64,000 nucleotides of DNA from Pararheinheimera marina (lineage in GTDB: Bacteria > Pseudomonadota > Gammaproteobacteria > Enterobacterales > Alteromonadaceae), in contig NZ_JBHSGB010000005.1 in assembly GCF_042654345.1 (NCBI RefSeq), positions 315,885 to 379,884 of the forward strand. The letters run 5' to 3'. The translations under genes and the position numbers were made by a program. The notes under the pieces were generated by a model, which saw only the letters and a program-made list of their open reading frames with translations, was not told where the DNA came from and did no database searches. This document shows positions 1 through 7,534 of this stretch, piece by piece. Each line of letters starts with the position of its first letter. Position 1 is the first letter of the stretch.

Positions 1-927
1 TGGATCAGCACCCCGCTGATCACCGGTGCTGATGCAGAAGGTGCAGGTGAAATGTTCCGTGTCAGTACACTGGATTTGGAAAACCTGCCACGCACAGACA
101 AAGGCGCTATTGATTACAGCAAAGACTTCTTTGGTAAAGAGACCTTCCTGACCGTTTCTGGTCAGTTAAACGGCGAAACCTACGCCTGTGCTTTGTCGAA
201 AATCTATACCTTTGGCCCAACCTTCCGTGCTGAAAACTCGCATACCAGCCGTCACCTGGCCGAATTCTGGATGATTGAACCGGAAGTCGCCTTTGCGGAA
301 CTGAAAGACATCGCTCAGCTGGCCGAAGACTTGCTGAAGTACGTATTCAAAGCCGTATTGACCGAACGTGCTGACGATATGGCGTTTTTTGCCGAGCGTA
401 TTGATACCGACGCCATCAGCCGTCTTGAAAAAGTCATTGATTCATCCTTCGTGCGGATGGATTACACAGACGCCATTGAGATCCTGAAAAACTGCGGTAA
501 AGAATTTGAATACCCGGTGGAATGGGGTGTCGACCTGCAGTCTGAACACGAGCGTTACCTGGCCGAAGTCCATGTGGGCGCGCCAATCATTATGCAAAAC
601 TATCCAAAAGACATTAAAGCCTTCTATATGCGCCTGAACGAAGACGGCAAAACCGTAGCGGCGATGGACGTATTAGCGCCAGGTATTGGTGAAATTATTG
701 GCGGTAGCCAACGTGAAGAGCGTCTGGACCAGTTCGACAAACGTCTGGATGAAATGGGTCTGCACAAAGAAGATTACAGCTGGTACCGTGACCTGCGCCG
801 TTACGGCACAGTACCACACGCTGGTTTTGGTCTGGGCTTTGAGCGTCTGGTGTCTTATGTCACAGGTGTTGGCAACGTCCGTGACGTCATCGCCTTTCCT
901 CGCACACCAGGCAACGCCGAGTTTTAA
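1..927 (+). CDS. asnS: Asparaginyl-tRNA synthetase, C-terminal part
   Basis: This is the class II aminoacyl-tRNA synthetase that charges tRNA-Asn in the cytoplasm. The open frame runs in from the window edge, so the N-terminal anticodon-binding domain and the start are missing. About 308 codons of catalytic domain are present; the family is usually about 466 residues. The first visible residues match the WVSTPLIT region of AsnS, followed by EGAGEMFRVSTLDLENLPR. Motif 2 appears as TFRAENSHTSRHLAEFWMIEPE and motif 3 as GFGLGFERLVSYVTG. The gene ends PRTPGNAEF and is followed by a strong terminator. A related class II enzyme such as AspS is unlikely, given the SRHLAEFWMIEPE pattern. Confidence 0.96.
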   Translation, partial: WISTPLITGADAEGAGEMFRVSTLDLENLPRTDKGAIDYSKDFFGKETFLTVSGQLNGETYACALSKIYTFGPTFRAENSHTSRHLAEFWMIEPEVAFAELKDIAQLAEDLLKYVFKAVLTERADDMAFFAERIDTDAISRLEKVIDSSFVRMDYTDAIEILKNCGKEFEYPVEWGVDLQSEHERYLAEVHVGAPIIMQNYPKDIKAFYMRLNEDGKTVAAMDVLAPGIGEIIGGSQREERLDQFDKRLDEMGLHKEDYSWYRDLRRYGTVPHAGFGLGFERLVSYVTGVGNVRDVIAFPRTPGNAEF

Positions 928-943
928 TTCACACCTTTCCAGT

Positions 944-970
944 AAAAGCCCCGGTTCCGGGGCTTTTTTT
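944..970 (+). terminator. Rho-independent terminator of asnS
   Basis: A GC-rich hairpin (AAAGCCCCGG, loop TT, CCGGGGCTTT) is followed by a run of T, 17 bases after the asnS stop codon. Confidence 0.9.
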
Positions 971-1014
971 ATGGCGTTTTTCAGCATCGCACAGGCAGAG
1001 TGAAATTTCCCCAC

Positions 1015-1043
1015 TTGACAAACAAGTAAACATAATTTTTACT
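1015..1043 (+). promoter_or_regulatory. Candidate sigma-70 promoter
   Basis: A perfect -35 hexamer TTGACA (1015-1020) is followed after 17 bases by TTTACT (1038-1043), a 4/6 match to the -10 consensus. It lies between the asnS terminator and the small secreted-protein gene, giving a leader of about 35 bases. The hexamer match is seen; promoter activity is inferred. Confidence 0.4.
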
Positions 1044-1082
1044 TTTGTTGCCATTTTGGAAAAATTCAATGAAAAGGGAATC

Positions 1083-1439
1083 ATGATGAAAAAACTGTTT
1101 TTACCTTTGATCTTACTGAGCGGCGCTGCTTCTGCGGCTTCGATGGAATGCATGGTCGACACCGCGGCTTACGATGAATGGCAGGTGGGCTATTGCTCCG
1201 CAATGGAATTCACTTTTGATAACAATACGAATTTGGCGCTGTGGCGTATTACCGGGGTAACCAAAACCGTGAGCCAGGTGCTCTGGTCGGACGCGACATC
1301 CGGCTGTGCCGCTTCAGCTTTAAGCTGCAATAAACAAATCCGGCCTTATCATGAACATCTGGGTAAAGCCACTATCTTGTACAGCGATGGCACTTGGGAG
1401 CAAGTGCAGGCGACTGCACATTTTGAGACCGGTTTCTAA
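1083..1439 (+). CDS. Small secreted protein of unknown function
   Basis: No family was recognised. The product is 118 residues from the first of two adjacent ATGs (MMKK) or 117 from the second. A ribosome-binding site AAAGGGAA lies just upstream, so the longer frame reading in from 1056 is not favoured. The N-terminus is a classical signal peptide: KK, a hydrophobic stretch LFLPLILLSG, then a cleavage site near ASAA-S. The mature part has five cysteines (in SMECMVD, GYCSAM, SGCAAS and LSCNKQ), which would suit disulfides in the periplasm or outside the cell. It is also rich in Trp and Tyr, and it looks like a compact extracellular domain. It stands alone between asnS and a repeat region, with its own candidate promoter. 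Confidence 0.7.
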   Translation: MMKKLFLPLILLSGAASAASMECMVDTAAYDEWQVGYCSAMEFTFDNNTNLALWRITGVTKTVSQVLWSDATSGCAASALSCNKQIRPYHEHLGKATILYSDGTWEQVQATAHFETGF

Positions 1440-1475
1440 GTAAAAAATCATGCTCCGAGAGGAGTACTGCCGATC

Positions 1476-1509
1476 AGATAAGCAGTTTTTATTCAAAAAC
1501 TGCTTATCT
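1476..1509. repeat. Perfect 15-bp inverted repeat
   Basis: Arms at 1476-1490 and 1495-1509 are exact reverse complements around a 4-base loop (ATTC). The inner part of each arm is A/T-rich, so each strand ends its loop side with TTTTT or AAAAA. No T-run follows the hairpin, so it is not a standard terminator. It follows the small secreted-protein gene by 36 bases and may act as an RNA-stabilising 3' hairpin or a protein-binding palindrome. Confidence 0.75.
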
Positions 1510-1559
1510 ATTCACGAGTTGGTTCAGCTGCAGCGGAAAAGGCAAAGCCCACGCAGACA

Positions 1560-1612
1560 CGCCGTGAATACGTTCCCTGTAGGCTCGGCTTTGGCATCCC
1601 TGCCAAAGACGG
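1560..1612. repeat. REP-like palindromic intergenic repeat
   Basis: A hairpin CTTTGGCA-TCCC-TGCCAAAG (arms 1589-1596 and 1601-1608) sits within a CCCTGTAGGCTCGG context. This style of dispersed palindromic element is familiar from gammaproteobacterial intergenic regions. The 73-codon open frame through 1450-1671 is an incidental translation of this repeat and is not called as a gene. The rest of 1440-1705 shows nothing else. Copy number elsewhere in the genome cannot be seen from here. Confidence 0.5.
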
Positions 1613-1705
1613 TCTGCTTAGTTCTTTACCTTTCCTCGCTTTGGATAGATTCAGTTCGTTTACTGTTTTAGTTCAGGTGAATTCTGATACTGTGCGGTAA
1701 AAAGA

Positions 1706-2269
1706 TTAGCCCTGAAAATCCTGAAAGTAGCTTTCAGGACTTAATGGCTGACGGGGCGGCACGTCTAAGGCACAAGTGCCCAGGTACAAATAACCGACAA
1801 TTTCGTCATCTTCGCCCAGACTCAGCGCCTGTTTGACAAAATCATACTGAGTGTAAGCGCCGCTGCGCCAAATTCCGCCAAAACCTAAGGCAAAGGCCGC
1901 TTGTTGCATCGCCATCACTGCACAGGCAGCAGATTGCACCTGTTCAGAAAACGGCACTTTCGGGTGTTCAACACATTTGGCAATGCAGGCAATCACCATA
2001 GGCGCCCGCAGCGGCAACTGACGAGCCCGCTCCACCACTTCATCAGACACCGACGGGTCGTCTTCCAGCGCGGCTTCGGCAAAGATGTCGCCAAGTTTCT
2101 GCAGTGCACTGCGGCCGTTAAACACCACAAAACGCCAGGGCCGCAGGTGACCATGATCCGGCACTTGCAATGCGGCCTGTTTAATCAGCTGCAAGTCTTC
2201 ACCAGCAGGTGCCGGCTCAGTCAGGCGTGGCGAAGAATAACGCGTGGTTAAAAGGGTCACTGCATCCAT
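1706..2269 (-). CDS. ydjA: Nitroreductase family protein, YdjA type
   Basis: A 187-residue FMN-dependent NAD(P)H oxidoreductase of the small YdjA branch of nitroreductases (E. coli YdjA is about 183 residues). It begins MDAVTLLTTRYSSPRLTEPAP and contains the FMN-phosphate region DHGHLRPWRFVVF (residues about 38-50). The central QSAACAVMAMQQAAFALGFGGIWRSG segment, with its GGIWRSG turn, is typical of YdjA. The C-terminus has the GYLYLGT strand. GGAGAG lies just upstream of the ATG at 2269. The physiological substrate of this branch is not established. It stands alone, 79 bases upstream of the glgA stop on the same strand. Confidence 0.88.
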   Translation of the reverse strand: MDAVTLLTTRYSSPRLTEPAPAGEDLQLIKQAALQVPDHGHLRPWRFVVFNGRSALQKLGDIFAEAALEDDPSVSDEVVERARQLPLRAPMVIACIAKCVEHPKVPFSEQVQSAACAVMAMQQAAFALGFGGIWRSGAYTQYDFVKQALSLGEDDEIVGYLYLGTCALDVPPRQPLSPESYFQDFQG

Positions 2270-2348
2270 AATTGCTCTCCAGCTAACAGATAACCAAGGC
2301 TAACAGACTTTATTTTGTGGCGACAACAGCTTTCTCTGGCTCAGGCAC

Positions 2349-3779
2349 TCAACCGCCTAAGCCCTGCTCAGTGCGGCACTCTCTAAGCTGTTGATACAGC
2401 GCCAGGTAAGCCGCGGCAGCTGTCTTCCAGTCAAAACGTTGCTGCATGGCTCTTTTGCGGATTTGCTGAAATTTCTTCGGCTGCGCATACAACTGCTGTG
2501 CCTGGTTCAGCGCCTGCAGCAGCGCGTCCGGCGTCGGTGCATCAAAACTGATCCCGGTCGGCGCAGGCTGTTCCAGCCCCTGCACTGTGTCTTTTAATCC
2601 ACCGGTGGCCCTGACCAATGGCAAGGTGCCATATTTCAGGCTGTACAGCTGGTTTAAACCACAAGGTTCAAACAAGGATGGCATCAGGAAAAAATCCCCC
2701 GCCGCTTCCAGCAAATGCGACAAGCCTTCGTCAAAACCATGGATAAAACGCACTTGCTCCGGGTAACGACTCGCCAGCCGCTGCAGAGCCTCAACATAAC
2801 GTGACTCACCTGTGCCCATCATCACCACATAAGCAGATGCTGAGATTAGCCACTGCTCCAAGGCAGGAATTAAGTAGTCATAGCCTTTTTGGCTGGTTAG
2901 CCGGCTAACGGCGACGTAAAGCGGCCAGTCAGCCTGCGGCAACTGATATTGAGCATGCAGCTGTTGCTTGCAAAGGGCTTTCCCTGCCAGTTTGGCCGCA
3001 CTGAAATGATGCGTCAGGTAAGGGTCAATCGCCGGGTCCCAAATTTGGTCATCCACCCCGTTCAGAATGCCACTGAAATCCTGCCGGCGCTGCTGATAGA
3101 TCTGGCTCAGACCATTGGCGGCAGGTTCTTCCAGCAATTCGGCGGCATAGCCCTGGCTGACCGTCACCAGTTTATCGGTATAACTCAAACCATAAGCTAA
3201 CAGACTGGGCCGCACAGCCGGATGCAGGCCCGACAGCTCATTGGCCTGCACTTCCTGACTGGATAAAGGCTGTTGGTAAGCCCCATTGTGTACGGTAAAA
3301 ACAAAACGGCAATTCGGTAACGCAGCACGATACAAGGTTTTCAGGTAGCAGGCGGCAGCGCCGGTCTGCCAGTCATGACCGTGGATCAGGTCCGGCGTCC
3401 AGTCTTGTTCTATGCACCATTGGAGCGCGGCTTTGCAAAAAAAACTGAAACGTCGGCTGTTATCCTGATAGCCGTGCTGTCCATCATCGTAAGGCCGCTC
3501 GCGGCCAAACAACTGGTGATGCTCCAGCAGATAGACTGGCAGCTCCTGGCCAGCCAGTTGCCGCACCGCGCAGCCCATTGGCTCACCGCCCAGACTCAGA
3601 TAGACAGACTGCCAGTACGGCGCCAGTGGTTTGCCGTACAAACTGCCATAACGGGGCAACATCACCCGCACATCCACGCCTTCTTGCTGCAACGCCATGG
3701 CCAGAGCCCGGGTTGCGTCCGCCAGGCCGCCGGTTTTGATCAGCCCTTCGTATTCACTGCATAAAAACAATACGCGCAT
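2349..3779 (-). CDS. glgA: Glycogen synthase (ADP-glucose)
   Basis: A GT5-family glycosyltransferase that extends alpha-1,4-glucan from ADP-glucose in the cytoplasm. At 476 residues it matches bacterial GlgA. The N-terminal ADP-glucose-binding KTGGLADATRAL motif lies near residues 16-27. HDWQTG and VFTVHNGAYQ follow in the N-terminal Rossmann domain. The C-terminal domain has SRLTSQKGYDYL, MMGTGE and the GT-B signature LFEPCGLNQLYSLKYGTLPLVRATGGL. The start codon overlaps the glgC stop by ATGA, so the two are translationally coupled. No branching enzyme, debranching enzyme or phosphorylase gene is next to it, unlike the enterobacterial glgBXCAP operon. Confidence 0.96.
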   Translation of the reverse strand: MRVLFLCSEYEGLIKTGGLADATRALAMALQQEGVDVRVMLPRYGSLYGKPLAPYWQSVYLSLGGEPMGCAVRQLAGQELPVYLLEHHQLFGRERPYDDGQHGYQDNSRRFSFFCKAALQWCIEQDWTPDLIHGHDWQTGAAACYLKTLYRAALPNCRFVFTVHNGAYQQPLSSQEVQANELSGLHPAVRPSLLAYGLSYTDKLVTVSQGYAAELLEEPAANGLSQIYQQRRQDFSGILNGVDDQIWDPAIDPYLTHHFSAAKLAGKALCKQQLHAQYQLPQADWPLYVAVSRLTSQKGYDYLIPALEQWLISASAYVVMMGTGESRYVEALQRLASRYPEQVRFIHGFDEGLSHLLEAAGDFFLMPSLFEPCGLNQLYSLKYGTLPLVRATGGLKDTVQGLEQPAPTGISFDAPTPDALLQALNQAQQLYAQPKKFQQIRKRAMQQRFDWKTAAAAYLALYQQLRECRTEQGLGG

Positions 3780-5011
3780 CAGTCAAACCCTATGACAGCC
3801 CCTTTCGGTATTACAATAACCCCTTCTGCGGAAACATGAAAACGTTGTTTATCCAGCACTTCATCTTCGCCAATCACAGTGCCGGGCGCAATTTTGACAT
3901 CTTTGTCGATAATGGCCTTGCGGATGCGACAGCCGCGGCCAATGTCGTTGTTGCCCATCAACACGGACTTCTCAACGTAAGCGTGGCTGTGCACATGGGT
4001 GTTGTAACCCAAAATAGAGTGGTAGACGATAGAGCCGCTGACAATACAGCCAGCTGCCACCATAGAACTAATGGCCTGACCCGTTCTGTTGGCTTCATCA
4101 TGTACAAACTTGGCAGGCGGCATCGGCGGTGTGTAGCTGCGAAGCGGCCAGTGTTTGTTGTACATATTCAGCGGTGGCTCAATAGCGATGAGGTCCATAT
4201 TGGCGTCGTAGTAGGAATCAATGGTGCCAACATCACGCCAGTAGCCTTTGGACTCTTCCTTTTCCCCCCGGATCATATTGCTGGAAAAGTCATACACGTA
4301 GACATCGCCTGCCGGATACAGGGTCGGGATAATGTTGTGTCCGAAATCGTGTTTGGAATCAATTTTGGCCGCATCTTCGTGCAACACATCCACCAGGGTT
4401 TTGGCTTCAAAAATATAATTACCCATAGACGCCAGCACATAATCTGGCCGGCCAGGGATGGTTTTGGGGTTTTGTTTCGGCTTCTCTTCAAAGCCAATCA
4501 TTTTGCCGGTAGCATCGACTTCAATCACACCAAACTCATGGGCCTGCGACACTGGCACCGGAATGGCGGCGACAGTCAAACGAGCCCCCATTTGACGATG
4601 AAAATCCAACATTTGCCGGACATCCATCTTGTAGATATGGTCGCCACCGAAGACACACACATGCTCCGGATCCAGGCCATGGATCAGATGAATATTCTGA
4701 TAGACAGCATCCGCCGTGCCCAGATACCAGTGCTTACCGGTTTGCATTTGGGCCGGGATCGGATCGATAAATCTGTTGGTCAGGCCTGTGACCCGCCAGG
4801 CTCTGCTCAAGTGTTTCATCAGTGAATGGGATTTAAACTGGGTAATCACGAAGATTTGCAGCAAGTCTGAATTAACAAAGTTGTTCAGCACAAAATCGAT
4901 AATGCGGTAATTTCCACCAAAAGGCACTGCAGGTTTAGCTCGCACGCCAGTCAAAGGTGCCAGCCTCGTTCCTTCTCCACCTGCCAAGATCATTGTAAGT
5001 ACGCCTGACAT
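3779..5011 (-). CDS. glgC: Glucose-1-phosphate adenylyltransferase
   Basis: ADP-glucose pyrophosphorylase makes ADP-glucose from ATP and glucose-1-phosphate, the committed step of glycogen synthesis. The 410 residues start MSGVLTMILAGGEGTRLAPLT, with the nucleotidyltransferase GGxGTRL loop at residues 11-17. FGGDHIYKMD (metal and substrate site), GFEEKPKQNP and a C-terminal left-handed beta-helix region (for example HVHSHAYVEKSVLM) follow. Family enzymes are allosterically regulated by sugar phosphates; which effector applies here cannot be read directly. It is the first gene of a glgC-glgA operon. Confidence 0.96.
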   Translation of the reverse strand: MSGVLTMILAGGEGTRLAPLTGVRAKPAVPFGGNYRIIDFVLNNFVNSDLLQIFVITQFKSHSLMKHLSRAWRVTGLTNRFIDPIPAQMQTGKHWYLGTADAVYQNIHLIHGLDPEHVCVFGGDHIYKMDVRQMLDFHRQMGARLTVAAIPVPVSQAHEFGVIEVDATGKMIGFEEKPKQNPKTIPGRPDYVLASMGNYIFEAKTLVDVLHEDAAKIDSKHDFGHNIIPTLYPAGDVYVYDFSSNMIRGEKEESKGYWRDVGTIDSYYDANMDLIAIEPPLNMYNKHWPLRSYTPPMPPAKFVHDEANRTGQAISSMVAAGCIVSGSIVYHSILGYNTHVHSHAYVEKSVLMGNNDIGRGCRIRKAIIDKDVKIAPGTVIGEDEVLDKQRFHVSAEGVIVIPKGAVIGFD

Positions 5012-5253
5012 CGAACACTCCCCTGTATGACATTATCTAGTTGCTAAGCAAGGCCGGGGCCAAAGTCCCAGAATGCATCATACATCCTTGCAGCCTGCAA
5101 TCTTCCGCGCCTCCACGCGTCATGCTGCATTCGAGTTGCACTGAGATCAGGCGTTGAAGTTTTAAAGCAGTGCAACGCGAAAAAATTGCACCTTTATCAA
5201 GCACCTTGTCCCTATGCATTCGTATGCAGAGTACAGAGTAAGGGAAAGCGGGC
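5012..5253. promoter_or_regulatory. Intergenic region upstream of glgC
   Basis: About 240 bases between the terminator of the fadH gene and the glgC start. It must carry the glgC promoter on the minus strand. No convincing -10/-35 pair or operator was identified, and the short open frames crossing it look like chance. Confidence 0.4.
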
Positions 5254-5283
5254 AAAAAAAAACAGGGGAAATCCCCTGTTTTT
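5254..5283 (-). terminator. Rho-independent terminator of fadH
   Basis: Hairpin AACAGGGG-AAAT-CCCCTGTT is flanked by A and T runs on both sides, so it can act in both directions. On the minus strand it follows the fadH stop by about 40 bases and ends in a long T-run. Confidence 0.9.
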
Positions 5284-5322
5284 ACAAAATAATGTTTTCA
5301 GGCTGGCTTACAAAGCTGCTGC

Positions 5323-7359
5323 TTACAACCGCGCGGCTAGTTCAGCCCCTTGCCTGATGGCACGTTTGGCGTCCAATTCGGCGGCCACATCGGCCCCGCC
5401 AATCAGGTGAACTGACTGGCCAGAATCTTTCAGCTGGTCAAATAAGCTGCGCTCACTCTCCTGTCCGGCACAGACCACCACATGGTCCACCGGCAAACAG
5501 CGTTGCTGGCCATCCAGAGTGATCCAAAGCCCGGCATCATCCACTTTGTCATACTGAACTGCGCTCAGCATTTCGACGTTCTTTTTTTTCAGCGAACTGC
5601 GATGGATCCAGCCAGTGGTTTTGCCAAGGCCTGCACCTACTTTGCTGGTTTTGCGCTGCAGTAAAAACACTTTCCGGGGCGCTGGCTCTGAGCCTGCGTC
5701 AGCTAACAGCGCACCACGCTGCTGATAGCTTTTATCAATGCCCCAGTCTTTTAACCAGTGCTCAGGCTGCAGCGTCAATGAATGCGGTTCAGTCAGGTAT
5801 TCGGCCACGTCAAAGCCAATACCACCAGCGCCAATAATAGCGACTGTTTCGCCAACAGGCGCATGGTCCCGCAGTACATTGAGGTAACTTAATACTTTCG
5901 GGTGATCACTGCCTTCCAGCTTCAAACTGCGCGGCTTAATACCAGTGGCGAGCACGATGTCGTCAAAGCCAGCGTTTTTCAACTGCTCGGCCGTTTTTTC
6001 CTGGCCAAGCTCCAGCTTCACCTGATGCAGTTTCAGCATTTCGGAAAAATACCGCAGCGTCTGATAAAACTCTTCTTTGCCCGGCACTTGCTTGGCGTAA
6101 TTAAACTGACCACCAATTTCGCTTGCTCTATCAAACAAGGTCACCTGATGGCCTTTAGCCGCGGCATACACACTGAATGCCAGGCCTGCCGGACCTGCAC
6201 CGACCACCGCAATCTTTTTCGCTGTGCTGGCGCTGTCGAAATTCAGCTCGGTCTCGTAACAAGCGCGCGGATTCACCAGACAGCTGGCTCTTTTGTTCTG
6301 GAAGATGTGGTCCAGACAGGCCTGGTTACAGGCAATGCAGGTATTGATCAACTGCGATTGCCCGGCAGCAGCTTTGTTCACAAAGTCAGCATCCGCCAAA
6401 AACGGTCGCGCCATACAGACTAAATCGGCCTGGCCGCTGGCAAGAATTTGCTCAGCCACTTCGGGGGTATTGATCCTGTTGGTGGCAATCACCGGTATGC
6501 CGACCTTGCCACGAACCTGTTCGGTGATCCAGCTAAAGGCCGCTCGTGGCACCATGGTGCCAATGGTCGGTACCCTGGCTTCATGCCAGCCAATGCCGGT
6601 ATTGATCAGCGTCGCGCCCGCCTGCTCCACCCATTTGGCCAGCTGTACCACTTCGTCATAACTGGAGCCTTGTTCGACCAAATCCAGCATCGACAGACGG
6701 AAGATAATAATGAAGTCCGGACCACAGGCCTCACGGACTTGTTTAATCACTTCTAAGGGCAACCGGCAGCGGTTTTCAAAGCTGCCGCCCCATTGATCGG
6801 TGCGGTGATTGGTCCGGCTACAAATAAACTGGTTCAGCAAATAGCCTTCTGACCCCATAATTTCCACACCATCATAGCCGGCTTTTTTTGCCAGCTTCGC
6901 GGAATGGGCAAAGTCAGCAATAGTGCTACGAATGGTCGAATCGGACATGGCCTTCGGTTTAAAAGGCGTGATTGGCGATTGAATTGCACTGGGTGCCACA
7001 CTAAAGGGATGATAACCGTAGCGGCCTGCGTGTAATAACTGCAGACAAATTTTGCCACCATGCTGATGCACGGCCTGGGTCACCTGTTTATGCTTGCCCG
7101 CTTGCCACCACCAGGTGAGCTGGCTGCCAAAAGGCACCAGATTGCCGCGAAAATTCGGGCTGATACCGCCGGTAATAATCAAGCCAACGCCACCTTTGGC
7201 CCGTTCAGCGTAAAAAGCTGCAAGTTTGCGAAAACCCTGTTTTTCTTCTTCCAGGCCCGTATGCATCGAGCCCATAATGACGCGGTTTCGCAGTTGTGTG
7301 AACCCCAAATCCAGGGGGGCTAATAAGTGTGGATACGCCACGGCACTCTCTCTGGTCAT
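5323..7359 (-). CDS. fadH: 2,4-dienoyl-CoA reductase (NADPH)
   Basis: An auxiliary beta-oxidation enzyme that reduces 2,4-dienoyl-CoA from polyunsaturated fatty acids. I place the start at the ATG at 7359 (MTRESAVAYPHLLAPLDLGF), giving 678 residues. This aligns with the known N-terminus; the open frame extends 30 codons further upstream without support. The N-terminal half is an old-yellow-enzyme TIM barrel with FMN (NRVIMGSMHTGLEE; HAGRYGYHP). A 4Fe-4S cluster motif CIACNQACLDHIF follows, with a fourth Cys in ASCLVNP. The C-terminal half has FAD and NADPH Rossmann folds (VVGAGPAGLAFSVYAA; AIIGAGGIGFDVAEYL). It is a single gene with its own terminator, divergent from sppA. Other OYE-fusion reductases are possible, but the whole-length match to FadH is good. 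Confidence 0.93.
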   Translation of the reverse strand: MTRESAVAYPHLLAPLDLGFTQLRNRVIMGSMHTGLEEEKQGFRKLAAFYAERAKGGVGLIITGGISPNFRGNLVPFGSQLTWWWQAGKHKQVTQAVHQHGGKICLQLLHAGRYGYHPFSVAPSAIQSPITPFKPKAMSDSTIRSTIADFAHSAKLAKKAGYDGVEIMGSEGYLLNQFICSRTNHRTDQWGGSFENRCRLPLEVIKQVREACGPDFIIIFRLSMLDLVEQGSSYDEVVQLAKWVEQAGATLINTGIGWHEARVPTIGTMVPRAAFSWITEQVRGKVGIPVIATNRINTPEVAEQILASGQADLVCMARPFLADADFVNKAAAGQSQLINTCIACNQACLDHIFQNKRASCLVNPRACYETELNFDSASTAKKIAVVGAGPAGLAFSVYAAAKGHQVTLFDRASEIGGQFNYAKQVPGKEEFYQTLRYFSEMLKLHQVKLELGQEKTAEQLKNAGFDDIVLATGIKPRSLKLEGSDHPKVLSYLNVLRDHAPVGETVAIIGAGGIGFDVAEYLTEPHSLTLQPEHWLKDWGIDKSYQQRGALLADAGSEPAPRKVFLLQRKTSKVGAGLGKTTGWIHRSSLKKKNVEMLSAVQYDKVDDAGLWITLDGQQRCLPVDHVVVCAGQESERSLFDQLKDSGQSVHLIGGADVAAELDAKRAIRQGAELAARL

Positions 7360-7534
7360 ACCTGTTGAATGCGCTGAATGTAGCTGTTTTACCAGCGCGG
7401 TGCAAGTTATCAGGCGATGCAGAACTAAAGCCAGAAACAGATGGCACACATTTGGTTACAAATTCCATCTGAGCTTTACGCTGACATTGGTTAGCATGAA
7501 GGATAGACAGGATTTTTATTGAAGGAATGGTTCT

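Noticed and set aside
1450..1671. 73-codon open frame in the asnS-ydjA spacer
   Set aside because: It runs through the inverted repeat and the REP-like palindrome, has no ribosome-binding site and reads as a repeat translation.
3836..4825. 329-codon plus-strand open frame inside glgC
   Set aside because: It is an antisense shadow of glgC, which has complete catalytic motifs on the minus strand.
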